Below are positions 38,180-46,878 of a stretch of 64,000 bases of DNA, in pieces. Numbering within the stretch: position 1 is the first letter of the stretch; each line of letters starts with the position of its first letter. The stretch spans positions 406,382 to 470,381 of the forward strand of contig NZ_CAMYIV010000002.1 in NCBI RefSeq assembly GCF_947258575.1. The letters run 5' to 3'. This DNA is from an uncultured Alcanivorax sp. Its GTDB lineage: Bacteria; Pseudomonadota; Gammaproteobacteria; Pseudomonadales; Alcanivoracaceae. The translations under genes and the position numbers were made by a program. Under the pieces are notes generated by a model, which searched no databases, was not told the origin of the DNA, and saw only the letters and a program-made list of their open reading frames with translations.

Positions 38180-41100
38180 TTAGACCCTCTTTTGGAAAAG
38201 TGAAAGCACCAGCGCAGTGAGCGCCGGCAGGAAAGTGATGGTCACAATGGCGGTGCCGAGCAACCCGAACAGGACAATCGCCCCGACACCCTGATAGAGC
38301 TCAGTGCCCTCACCGGGGATCAGCACCAGCGGCGCCAGGCCACAGACCGTGGTGATGGTGGTCATGGCGATGGGGCGCAACCGTGAGGCGACGGCCTCGT
38401 TCACTGCGTCCACAGCACTCATGGCATTCTCGCGGAAATTCAGCGTCGCCTGATGCACGATCAGGATCGGATTATTCACCACCGTGCCCATCAAAATCAG
38501 GAAGCCGAGCATGGTGATCATGTCGAACGGCTGGGTCAGTGGCGGCAACCCAAGCACAGGCAGTAATGCGCCCACCCCGTTCATCATCGCCAGGCCCAGC
38601 AGGCCGCTGGCAATGCCCAGCGGGATTGTGGTCATGATCAGCAGTGGAAAACCCCAGTGGGTAAAAATGGCCACCAGCAACAGGTAAACCAGCATCAGCG
38701 CCACGACATAATTGCTGGACAGGGATTCCTGGGTAGCCTGCAACTGGTCGCTGGCGCCGGACAGGGTGATGCTGATGGTGTCCGGAATCTCGCCGGCATC
38801 ACGCAGTTGCTGAATCATTCCACGCACCCGGCTGACCCCGGTTTCCAGGGCGACGCCCCGGGGCGGGATGATATTCAGGGTGACCGTACGCCGGCCGTTG
38901 ACCCGTCGCACCACACTGGTGTCCACGGTTTCTTTCAGGGTTGCCAGGGACGACAACGGCACCGTTGCTCCGATAGGCGTATGGACCGGCAAGCCGGGGA
39001 GGGCGGCCAGCTCCGGCCGGGTGCCGGTACGGTGGCTGTAGGCATAGATGTCGATCTTGTCGTCACCCAGGAAAAATTCATCCAGATAGGCGCCATCGGT
39101 AAGCGCGGCCACGGTAAAGCCCAGGTCTTCGGTGGAAAACTGTACTTCGGCGGCACGGTTCCAGCGCGGATGGACTTCGATCAGCGGCTGGGCCAGGGAC
39201 AGGCTGGCGGGCTGGGACTGGATGCGCGGGTTATCAAAGACCTGCTCGGCCTCACGCTCCAGCCTTGACGCCACCGTGTAGATTTCCGCCAGATCCGCCC
39301 CGGCCACATCCAGCGTCACGCTGCGGGTGCCGCCGTCGTTACTGGAAATGATCGATCCGCGAGCCGCAAAGGCGCCCATGCCCGGGTAGCGCTGATAGAC
39401 CTCGGTGATGGCATCCATCATCGCTTCCATGTGTGCCGGGTCCACCGGCTCGGCGATGATGCGCAGACGCTCCGCATCCACGCCCATATTCACATACTTC
39501 ATTGGCGGCCTGGCCAGTTCGCCCGACTCGTAGTCCGCCGGGTCGGCGCCCACCAGCGGCAAGAATTCTGCTTCCACCTCGTCGGCGATGGCTTTCATGG
39601 TGCTGAGGTTGTAACCCGGCGGCGCACTCATGCTGGCAAAGGTTTTCGGTTCCTCACCCTCGGGTAAATATTCCGCTGGCGGCGTCAGGAACAGCACAAT
39701 GGCGCCCCCCATCAACAGGGTTGCCAGCAGGGTAGTCACCTGCCGGGGCCGGCTACTGGAGAGGCGATCGGAAAGGCGGTGCAGGGCGGTCATCCAGCGG
39801 CTGTGCTGGCCGTCATGGGCGACCACCGCACTGAAGTCGAGCCGGGCGGAGAGGGTGGGAATCACCGTCATGGCCACCAGCATGGAGACCAGTATCGACG
39901 CGGATACGGCAATGGCGATATCGGAGTAAAGCTGGCCGGCCTCTTCCTGAATAAACACCACAGGCAGAAATACCAGCACCGTGGTCATGGTGGAGGCGAA
40001 CACCGCCGGCCATACCTTCTGGATGCCGCTCACCGCCGCGCGAAAGCGATCCAGCCCCTTGCGCCGTTCCATTTCGATGCTTTCCAGCACCACGATGGAA
40101 TTATCCAGGGTCATGCCGATGGCAAAGGCGATCCCGGCCAGGGAAATCACATTGATGGTGCGCCCGGCCACCAGCAGGCCCAGAAACGCCGCAATGGTGC
40201 AGATGGGAATACCGATCACGCCCACGGCGGTGATCTTCACCGAGCGCAGAAACAGGAACATGACCAGGGTGGCGAACACCGCACCGATGGCCAGATTGGT
40301 CCACACGTTGGCCACCGAGGCTTCCACGTAGCGCACATCATCGGCGATCAGCGCCATACGCATGCCCGCCGGCTCCAGCACCTCCCGGTTGATCTGCACC
40401 ACTTGATCAAACATGGCGTACTTGATGTCGATGACATTGGAGCCGGTTTCCCGGCGCACCGCCAGGCTGATTACCGGTTCGCCATTGACCCGTGACAGGC
40501 TGCGAACCGGGAAGTGATCGAGCACCACGGTTGCCACGTCTTTCAGGCGCACCAGGGAATCGCCGCTGCGGACCAGAATCAGTTCATTGAGGCTGTCGAT
40601 ATCCTTGAAGCGGCCCACCGTGCGCAGTAAATAACGCCGCTTGCCGCTTTCCAGCTCGCCACCGGATACATCCCGGTTGCGTTCACGCAGGGCATCGCGC
40701 ACATCCACCACACTGAGCCCGAACTGGGCCAGCTTCTGCGCATCCAGCAGTAGCTGAACCTGCCGTTCGGCACCGCCGCGCACTTCCACCTGGGATACCC
40801 CGGCCACGCTCTCCATGCGCGAGCGGACTTCGTCGTCGATGAAGTCCTGCATCATGTCCATGTCGAGCCCGCGCGGATTATCAGGCAGGGGAGAGACGCG
40901 GTAATACATGAAGGCGTTGCTGGAAAACGAGCTGGACAGAATGCGCGGCTGATCTACGTTGTCGGGATAGGCAGGGACCTGACTGAGGGCGTTATTCACC
41001 CGGATCAGTGCGTCGGTGATATCCACGCCGAAGGGAAATTCCAGTTCTATTTCTGCCTCGCCGCTGCCCGCGGAGGAGGTCATCCGTCGCAGGTTGGGAA

Positions 41101-41314
41101 GGTTGCGCAGGTATTCTTCCTGCTCAATGAGGATTTCCTTTTCCACATCCTGAGGCGTGGCACCGGGCCAGCTTGTCACCACGGAAATGGTGCGGACTTC
41201 CAGGTCCGGTATCATCTGCACCGGGATGCGCAGTGCGGCGAGAACGCCGAGGAGGGTGATGATCAGCACCACGACGGTCATCAGGGTGCCATGGCGGACG
41301 ATCCTCTCGAACAT
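38180..41314 (-). CDS. RND efflux transporter, HAE1/AcrB-like
   Basis: 1044 aa. The tandem RND layout is clear: FERIVRHGTLMTVVVLIITLLGV at the start, the TM4 proton-relay segment FAIGMTLDNSIVVLESIE with one Asp rather than the Asp-Asp of AcrB, and repeated periplasmic loops. The absence of the heavy-metal-type motif puts it in the hydrophobe/amphiphile group. The substrate is not predictable. No TolC-type gene is adjacent. It shares one base with the adaptor gene upstream. Inner membrane trimer. Confidence 0.9.
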   Translation of the reverse strand: MFERIVRHGTLMTVVVLIITLLGVLAALRIPVQMIPDLEVRTISVVTSWPGATPQDVEKEILIEQEEYLRNLPNLRRMTSSAGSGEAEIELEFPFGVDITDALIRVNNALSQVPAYPDNVDQPRILSSSFSSNAFMYYRVSPLPDNPRGLDMDMMQDFIDDEVRSRMESVAGVSQVEVRGGAERQVQLLLDAQKLAQFGLSVVDVRDALRERNRDVSGGELESGKRRYLLRTVGRFKDIDSLNELILVRSGDSLVRLKDVATVVLDHFPVRSLSRVNGEPVISLAVRRETGSNVIDIKYAMFDQVVQINREVLEPAGMRMALIADDVRYVEASVANVWTNLAIGAVFATLVMFLFLRSVKITAVGVIGIPICTIAAFLGLLVAGRTINVISLAGIAFAIGMTLDNSIVVLESIEMERRKGLDRFRAAVSGIQKVWPAVFASTMTTVLVFLPVVFIQEEAGQLYSDIAIAVSASILVSMLVAMTVIPTLSARLDFSAVVAHDGQHSRWMTALHRLSDRLSSSRPRQVTTLLATLLMGGAIVLFLTPPAEYLPEGEEPKTFASMSAPPGYNLSTMKAIADEVEAEFLPLVGADPADYESGELARPPMKYVNMGVDAERLRIIAEPVDPAHMEAMMDAITEVYQRYPGMGAFAARGSIISSNDGGTRSVTLDVAGADLAEIYTVASRLEREAEQVFDNPRIQSQPASLSLAQPLIEVHPRWNRAAEVQFSTEDLGFTVAALTDGAYLDEFFLGDDKIDIYAYSHRTGTRPELAALPGLPVHTPIGATVPLSSLATLKETVDTSVVRRVNGRRTVTLNIIPPRGVALETGVSRVRGMIQQLRDAGEIPDTISITLSGASDQLQATQESLSSNYVVALMLVYLLLVAIFTHWGFPLLIMTTIPLGIASGLLGLAMMNGVGALLPVLGLPPLTQPFDMITMLGFLILMGTVVNNPILIVHQATLNFRENAMSAVDAVNEAVASRLRPIAMTTITTVCGLAPLVLIPGEGTELYQGVGAIVLFGLLGTAIVTITFLPALTALVLSLFQKRV

Positions 41315-42384
41315 TATTCCACCACCCGGATCTGATCACCCTCGCGCAGACTTTCGTTGCCGCGCACGACCACGCGATCGCCGCGCTTCAGGCCTTCGAG
41401 AACGGAAGCTTGTGGTGACTGGCCTGACGCGACTTTGACTACCTTGCGACGTGCGACCAGGTCATCACCGTTACCCTCCGCAAGCCAGACCGTCACATTA
41501 CCCTGACTGTCACGGAGCAGGGCGTCTCGGGGAACCGTGGGGCCTGCATTCGCTGACAGCATCGCTAGCCGGCCATTGACCGCCATCCCCGGGGTCAGCC
41601 CTTTTTCGTCAATGCTGGCCCGCACCGTAAAGGTTCTCGCGGTGGGGTCGTTTACCGGAACAATAGCGGTGATTTTCGCGCCCATGGGCTTGTTGTCTTC
41701 ATCGTCCAGCCAGACATCAAGGCCGGTATCTCGGGAAATCTGCGGAAAATAACGCTGTGGCACGGCAAAATCCGCGTGCAGCTCATCGCTGCCTACCAGC
41801 TCGAACACGGTGCTGCCCGGAGTGAGCCATTCGCCCACCTCGGTGAGTTTTGCGCTGATAACACCGCCAAAAGGGGCTCTCAGGGTATGCCGCTCAAGCA
41901 GCGCCTGCTGGCGTGCCACCTCGGCCTGGCTGGCTGCCAGGGATGACTTGGCCACCTGAACCTCGGATTCCAGGCTGCGCACCTCACTGGCAGCGATGCT
42001 ACGCTTGGCGACGAGGCTATTGGCTTCTTCGAGACGTCGGCGGGCATCGGCCAGGGTGGCCTGTTGCTGCTGATAATTGGCCCTGGCGCGTTGCAGCTCC
42101 AGGCGATTCAGCTCCGCATCAAGTTCAATCAGCGGCGCACCGGCGTCCACCTGATCACCGATATCCACGAGCAGTTTGCTCACCAGCCCGGATACCGACG
42201 AGGAAAGCCGGGCGGCACGATCCGCCACCAGGGTGCCGCTCACCAACAATGCATCCTGGGAGCGCGACAAACTCACAGTTGCCACGGAGACAGGCTTGCG
42301 ATCATCCGCCAGTGCAGGAACGGCGAATGACATGAGAAGAACAACCCGGAAGAGAAAGTGAAATGGCAGGGACAGTGACGGCAT
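41314..42384 (-). CDS. RND periplasmic adaptor (membrane fusion protein)
   Basis: 356 aa with a Sec signal peptide ending in SFAVPALADD. The split biotin-lipoyl domain (VSGLVSKLLVDIGDQVDAGAPLIELD and LRAPFGGVISAKLTEVGEWL) brackets a helical hairpin, followed by the beta-barrel domain. Pairs with the RND pump directly downstream. This is the last core-like gene before the transposase block; its 5' leader ends within the 120 bp left of the 52-aa ORF. Confidence 0.9.
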   Translation of the reverse strand: MPSLSLPFHFLFRVVLLMSFAVPALADDRKPVSVATVSLSRSQDALLVSGTLVADRAARLSSSVSGLVSKLLVDIGDQVDAGAPLIELDAELNRLELQRARANYQQQQATLADARRRLEEANSLVAKRSIAASEVRSLESEVQVAKSSLAASQAEVARQQALLERHTLRAPFGGVISAKLTEVGEWLTPGSTVFELVGSDELHADFAVPQRYFPQISRDTGLDVWLDDEDNKPMGAKITAIVPVNDPTARTFTVRASIDEKGLTPGMAVNGRLAMLSANAGPTVPRDALLRDSQGNVTVWLAEGNGDDLVARRKVVKVASGQSPQASVLEGLKRGDRVVVRGNESLREGDQIRVVE

Positions 42385-42506
42385 ACGTGTCCTTGTTGGT
42401 TATTTTCAGATTCAATCTTGATTCGTAGTCTAGCAGGGCCAAAGGCAAGTCCGGGTGAATCGCGGGCGTAAGTATTGTACGTATCCACTCTGGAACAGGA
42501 CCAACT

Positions 42507-42665
42507 ATGGCTACGCATAATGTATATTATGTTAATATAGACACCAAGCATGTCTATGTCCACTGTGTACATTATGAGGATGTAGTTGAGCTTCTCAGAA
42601 TGGCCAGTCAGTATATGCACACCTTGTCCACTCTGCATGGAAGCAGCTTGTGCTGGAACTCGTAA
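42507..42665 (+). CDS. 52-aa leader ORF ahead of the Tn554-like transposase genes
   Basis: ATG at 42507 with AGGA six bases upstream; 52 codons rich in His, Tyr and Val (NVYYVNID, HVYVHCVHYEDVVELL), ending TAA inside the first 16 bp of tnpA. I do not recognise it. The good ribosome site, protein-like composition and overlap with tnpA make it a plausible real small gene or a translational coupler. It has the AT-rich codon use of the transposase genes rather than that of the core. Confidence 0.5.
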   Translation: MATHNVYYVNIDTKHVYVHCVHYEDVVELLRMASQYMHTLSTLHGSSLCWNS

Positions 42666-43852
42666 AGATCCGATTTGATGATTCTAACTATTCATGGACC
42701 GTTATAGATGATCACGGAAACCCAGTAGACGAGATTCGTGATTGGATCGTGCATCTTGAACAGATCAATCTCTCTCCCAATACAATCCAGGCATATGCAC
42801 GTCATGTTGCTCGTCTTGGGACTTACCTCCACTCAAACAGTAAGGAAATCACCGGGATAACTGTTTCCGACTATGATCGTTTCCTTGAGTGGCTGCCTTA
42901 CCATCTGAGTGGTATGGCCGATGATTCCTCAAATCTTGCCTTTCTTTCTCCTTCATTGGAGCCTGCAGCTAGGCTGGGCCCAACGGTGAATAACCAGGTG
43001 CACCTGGCCGTTAAGTCCTTTTATCGCTATTTGACAGGCAGAGAGCCTGCTTTTGCATCAGTCGCTGTCAGCAATCGACATCAGCCTGTAGACAGCTATA
43101 AGCCTTTCCTTGAACACATCAATCAACGCAGAAGTGTCAGGAAGAAAGATCCTTACCTTAAAGGGGATCTGGGGTCCGTAAGGAAGAGAGTAACTGAAAA
43201 AAGGATGTCGCCTGAGGCGGTTCTGGAGCTCATAAAGGCATGCAGCCTGGTCCGCGACGCCTTTCTTGTCACCCTCCTCTACAACACCGGAATGCGGATT
43301 GGAGAAGCTTTGGGACTTCGCCATGCTGATGTTGACCTTGCTGACGGTGTTATTTGGGTAATTCCTCGATCTGACAATGAAAATGGGGCCAGGGCCAAAT
43401 CCAAGCGTGCTAGAGCAATCCCTGTAATGCCTTACCTGCTTGAAATGTACGAAGATTACATTACAAGCACAGAATACCTGGCAGCGTTTGAATCAGGCAC
43501 GGAATATGTGTTCTGTAATGTTAAGAAAGGCAGGATTGGAAAAGCCCTATCTCGGAGCTACGCCGAGAATCTAAAAACGTATTTAATCAAACGTACGGGC
43601 TATACATTTACTTGGCACCACTTTCGCCACACACATGCTAGTGAGGCTATCGCTGATGGGCACGGGTTGCTAGCCGTTGCTGATCGACTTGGGCATGCCA
43701 GCCCTCAAACAACTCTCGATTTTTATAAGCACCTCTTTAGTAGTGAGGTTAGAAAATTACATCTGACCGGCCCAAACAAGCTGAAGGAGCGGCTTGAAGA
43801 ATTTATGGAATCCGGCACCCAATTGGCTGAGCGAGGCATTAAATGGATTTAG
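42650..43852 (+). CDS. tnpA: tyrosine recombinase, TnpA of Tn554-like element
   Basis: 400 aa from a GTG, with GGAAG about six bases upstream. Core-binding SAM-like domain at about 30-130 (LSPNTIQAYARHVARL). Catalytic residues: Arg216 (NTGMRIGEAL), His323 and Arg326 (WHHFRHTH), His349 (LGHAS), Tyr359 (DFYKHL). All are intact. Expected to cut and rejoin DNA at the element ends with TnpB. The stop overlaps tnpB by 10 bp. Confidence 0.9.
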   Translation: MLELVKIRFDDSNYSWTVIDDHGNPVDEIRDWIVHLEQINLSPNTIQAYARHVARLGTYLHSNSKEITGITVSDYDRFLEWLPYHLSGMADDSSNLAFLSPSLEPAARLGPTVNNQVHLAVKSFYRYLTGREPAFASVAVSNRHQPVDSYKPFLEHINQRRSVRKKDPYLKGDLGSVRKRVTEKRMSPEAVLELIKACSLVRDAFLVTLLYNTGMRIGEALGLRHADVDLADGVIWVIPRSDNENGARAKSKRARAIPVMPYLLEMYEDYITSTEYLAAFESGTEYVFCNVKKGRIGKALSRSYAENLKTYLIKRTGYTFTWHHFRHTHASEAIADGHGLLAVADRLGHASPQTTLDFYKHLFSSEVRKLHLTGPNKLKERLEEFMESGTQLAERGIKWI

Positions 43853-45951
43853 AGCTGATTTCACATGACAAGGAAGGCGCTGATTTATATTCGGCGCAAA
43901 TGGAAGCACGTTTAAACGCTATATCACCAGTATTAGCACAAGAAAGTGTATGGAATAAAAGCCTTCTCGATGAGACCCCATGTTTCGTTAATGAATATAT
44001 AGCCGACCGAAGCCCTATTTCATTTGTTGGAATTCCTGAGACACCTTCACTAGAGGTCAAGCTCTACTGGGCTAACCTTCTTTCTGATCCAAGAATGAAT
44101 TCGCAGTCTATAGTCCAAAGAAGAAGACTCCCAATGAGCTGGTTGATGGCATGCTGTGAGAATACGCTGCAAAAATTTGGGGTGACATGCATAGCCGATA
44201 TTCCTCATCCAGAATTCCCACAAAAAGGCTCAATTGGTCCTAACAAGAAAGGCCACAATAAAGATCTGATTGCACATTTTATGTTGTTCGATGAAAACCC
44301 TAACAGGGCGATGGTGAAAATACAGTACACTAAGTCGGGCGAGTTGAAGGAAAAGGAATACACCTCCCCACAAATTACTGTTGTTGGCGACTTCCATAAA
44401 AAAATAATTATTCAGCGCGACCAATTTAAAAGCCTAAGAAAACGGAATATATTGCTCTTCGATGACTTGTACTCTGAGTATCACGTAAGGTACAAGGATC
44501 TCCAGAAGCAAAAAAGTAGCTACGCCAATTTATACCAGTTCCCGGAGTGGTTAAGGGATGCTGTCAGAGAACACATTGTCGACAAGGTCACGCACGGAGA
44601 ATTGGGCCCCAAAACACTTACCGGCTATGTTGCGAGACTCAAGCATTTTAGTAATTTCATGCATGAGACATTCGAGCGGCCATCTCCCAGCTCAATAACG
44701 GATGTTATTATTGGTGATATGTTTGTTGATTGGGGGAACGCAAAAGGCTTGTATGGCAGAAACTGGTATACCGACACACTGGCTATGCTGGCTACAGCAG
44801 CCAGGAAGTGGCCTGACATTTGGCCTAGCTTAACTGTTTCAGGTCGATCTTCGAAGAAAATTAAGAATGTGCATTATAAAGAAGGTCTTGGAAGGTTGGG
44901 TTATGCGCAGGAAGGCGGTGGCCGTGCTTACTCTCAGAGAATTGTTGATGAGCTCTATTCCGCAGTAAAGCATGCGCCCTCACCTACCCCATGTGTTTTT
45001 ACTTTGATAATGGGGGCTGGCATGAGGTCTGAAGATGGCCATGCCATTTTGTTTGATTGTCTAGATGAAGATCCGAACGACGCAGATTTCATGCTGCTTA
45101 CATTCTGGCAGAGCAAAGTTAGCAAGTGGAATGTAAAGCCTTTGCACAAGAATAATAAAGACCATGCTCAGATAATTAACGCGATTGAAGAGCAACGGTC
45201 TGCAGTTATTAAACGACACGGAAAGAAGACCAAATACCTTTTCCCTGTATTCAATGGCACTCATGAAAGCTTTACATCGCCCGCCTACACTATGGGCGAA
45301 ATAAAAAAACAATGCGTAAGCACTGGTGTATTATCTGATGACGGGTCCCCTCTTTCATTTTCCTGGCATCCTCTGAGGCATACCAAAGGCACCTCAATGG
45401 CCAAAGATGGCCATGACATATTATCGATTATGATGGAGCTTGGACATGCCAGTCCTGACATGGCCACCGCATATATAAACAACCGGCTTGAGCTCAAGAA
45501 AAAAGCCCTTCTGCAAAATGGCGGTGGCCGCTTTTACACAATTGAGGGGGAGGTAGATGAAAGCGTAGCCAACCTCCTCGTAAGAAAAGGTCAGATAAGA
45601 GCTACACGGGTGTGTGGCGGCGCTTGTACAATGCCTGCTCAAATTGGTGATTGGTGCGAGCATGCGAATGCTTGCTATACATGCAAACATTACCGCGCTG
45701 ACGCTAAAGATGTAGATTTCTTTAAGAATGAGAAAGGCGCAGTAATTAATCTGATTGAAGAGCAGCAAGAAGAGCTTGTGGCTTTGCAGGAGAATCAGCA
45801 AAGTCGTATGTCTGAAATTACAGGCCGCAGACTTGCTAAAAACAAGGAAATATACAAGCGGCTTAATGACATAGTTTCTTCGATTGAAGCTGATGGCCAG
45901 TATCAAGGTCGTGAGCAACAAGCGCGCAAAACCTCACTGGAGGATAAATGA
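43843..45951 (+). CDS. tnpB: tyrosine recombinase, TnpB of Tn554-like element
   Basis: 702 aa, much longer than ordinary integrases, as in Tn554 TnpB. Catalytic set: Arg395 (GAGMRSEDG), His509 and Arg512 (WHPLRHTKG), His535 (LGHAS), Tyr544 (AYINNR). The part after the catalytic domain holds a Cys-rich stretch at about 585-612 (CGGAC ... DWC ... ACYTC) that looks like a zinc site and a coiled-coil tail. The final ATGA overlaps tnpC. Confidence 0.88.
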   Translation: MDLELISHDKEGADLYSAQMEARLNAISPVLAQESVWNKSLLDETPCFVNEYIADRSPISFVGIPETPSLEVKLYWANLLSDPRMNSQSIVQRRRLPMSWLMACCENTLQKFGVTCIADIPHPEFPQKGSIGPNKKGHNKDLIAHFMLFDENPNRAMVKIQYTKSGELKEKEYTSPQITVVGDFHKKIIIQRDQFKSLRKRNILLFDDLYSEYHVRYKDLQKQKSSYANLYQFPEWLRDAVREHIVDKVTHGELGPKTLTGYVARLKHFSNFMHETFERPSPSSITDVIIGDMFVDWGNAKGLYGRNWYTDTLAMLATAARKWPDIWPSLTVSGRSSKKIKNVHYKEGLGRLGYAQEGGGRAYSQRIVDELYSAVKHAPSPTPCVFTLIMGAGMRSEDGHAILFDCLDEDPNDADFMLLTFWQSKVSKWNVKPLHKNNKDHAQIINAIEEQRSAVIKRHGKKTKYLFPVFNGTHESFTSPAYTMGEIKKQCVSTGVLSDDGSPLSFSWHPLRHTKGTSMAKDGHDILSIMMELGHASPDMATAYINNRLELKKKALLQNGGGRFYTIEGEVDESVANLLVRKGQIRATRVCGGACTMPAQIGDWCEHANACYTCKHYRADAKDVDFFKNEKGAVINLIEEQQEELVALQENQQSRMSEITGRRLAKNKEIYKRLNDIVSSIEADGQYQGREQQARKTSLEDK

Positions 45952-46373
45952 GTGAAGACAACCTTGATGGTTTGCGTCAGGCCAGGGATGAGCGCAGCCT
46001 TCAAAAGCGTAGAGCCGTCGAGCAAGCGGTTGATCAATTGAAGCAGAGCAATGAAACGATCACATTTAAAGCTGTTGCCAAGCTGGCTGGTGTAAGCCGA
46101 CAGTATCTTTACAACAACTTTAAAGACCAGATTTCTAGTATGAGGGAGGGAGACCGGGCTTCGAGCGTAAAAATTGATAATGTCACCGTTCCAGCTAGAA
46201 CACCCGAGGAGTCTCGGCATGTTGAAGCCCTGCTGAGAAACAAGATAGATCGACTAAAAAAAGAACTTGGCTCTGTTCGGCATGAGAATTCCAGGCTTAA
46301 ACAAGCGCTTGAAAAAGAGCGAGGGAAGTCTGAGCATTTTCGGAAAAATTGGATAAATTCAAGAGGTAAGTAA
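45948..46373 (+). CDS. tnpC: TnpC-like protein (DUF6262 type) of Tn554-like element
   Basis: 141 aa. A helix-turn-helix-like segment FKAVAKLAGVSRQYLYNNF (about 42-60) is followed by a coiled coil (NKIDRLKKELGSVRHENSRLKQALEKERG region). Size and place match TnpC, which in Tn554 affects orientation and efficiency of transposition. Starts on the ATGA overlap with tnpB. Confidence 0.85.
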   Translation: MSEDNLDGLRQARDERSLQKRRAVEQAVDQLKQSNETITFKAVAKLAGVSRQYLYNNFKDQISSMREGDRASSVKIDNVTVPARTPEESRHVEALLRNKIDRLKKELGSVRHENSRLKQALEKERGKSEHFRKNWINSRGK

Positions 46374-46441
46374 TAAATTGATAAGTGCCAATTTTTGAAG
46401 CCGCCCAAAATTTGTTCCTTGCTGGTTTTGAGCGTAGAAAG

Positions 46442-46471
46442 CCTGCCGGCCAGTTTATCTTGGCCGGCAGG
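46442..46471 (-). terminator. GC-rich hairpin beyond an Ig-like gene remnant
   Basis: CCTGCCGGCCA and TGGCCGGCAGG form a perfect 11-bp stem with an 8-base loop, 27 bp beyond the stop of the remnant at 46499. On the minus strand it is followed by CTTTCT, a weak T tract. It probably came with the lost parent gene. Confidence 0.65.
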
Positions 46472-46498
46472 TTAATCACGAATAAGGCTTTGCTTGCC

Positions 46499-46684
46499 CT
46501 ACTTGCCCTTGGAATGCGGAACGAGAACCTCGGCAGAACCGAAGCCTACATTACCGTTTTCGTCCGTTGCACGATAAGTGATTGTGTAAACTCGTCCATC
46601 TCCGCCGCCACTTCGTTCAGCCCGGAGGTAAATGGTGCCATCTTGAGGGTTGGCAGACAAACGTGCAAAATCCCCCAAAAACAT
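46499..46684 (-). pseudogene. C-terminal remnant of an Ig-like/HYR-domain surface protein
   Basis: 61 codons from the first ATG to the stop. [28 protein letters not shown] and a final VPHSKGK follow the pattern of the last Ig-like or HYR repeat of large secreted bacterial proteins ([18 protein letters not shown]). An in-frame TAG stands three codons before the ATG, so the rest of the gene is missing. The repeat-rich 46685-46878 stretch marks the break. Confidence 0.65.
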
Positions 46685-46878
46685 CGTAACCTATTGTTCT
46701 ATAGAGAAATAAGTTATTACCCCTGTGACTCTCTACCACAACCAGCCATCCATAGGGCATCTGGACATGACTATTCGTTTCGGGGGGGTATCGCAGCCCC
46801 CCCCTCAATTATCAGTGCCGGATCAGCAGCTGATCCGGCGCCAAGACTAGGAGATTACCACCCAAGCTTTAAGCTTGG
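46685..46878. other. gene-free spacer with G/C run hairpin and two palindromes
   Basis: No gene. A run of seven G (46782-46788) faces eight C (46797-46804) across an 8-base loop. A perfect palindrome GCCGGATCAG-CAG-CTGATCCGGC lies at 46817-46839, and CCAAGCTT-T-AAGCTTGG at 46862-46878 abuts the cusA stop codon. One of these may end the cusCBA transcript. The homopolymer pair is prone to slippage. Confidence 0.6.

Larger units (their letters stand above)
42507..46373 (+). mobile_element. Tn554-like transposase module (tnpA-tnpB-tnpC)
   Basis: Three overlapping genes: a roughly 400-aa tyrosine recombinase, a 702-aa second tyrosine recombinase and a 141-aa TnpC-like protein, the order, sizes and overlap pattern of Tn554-family elements. 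The block is visibly AT-richer than both flanks. Cargo in this family usually lies after tnpC, which here would be the copper genes. Ends are not defined: no inverted repeats are expected for Tn554 types, and the right end may lie outside the window. Confidence 0.75.
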
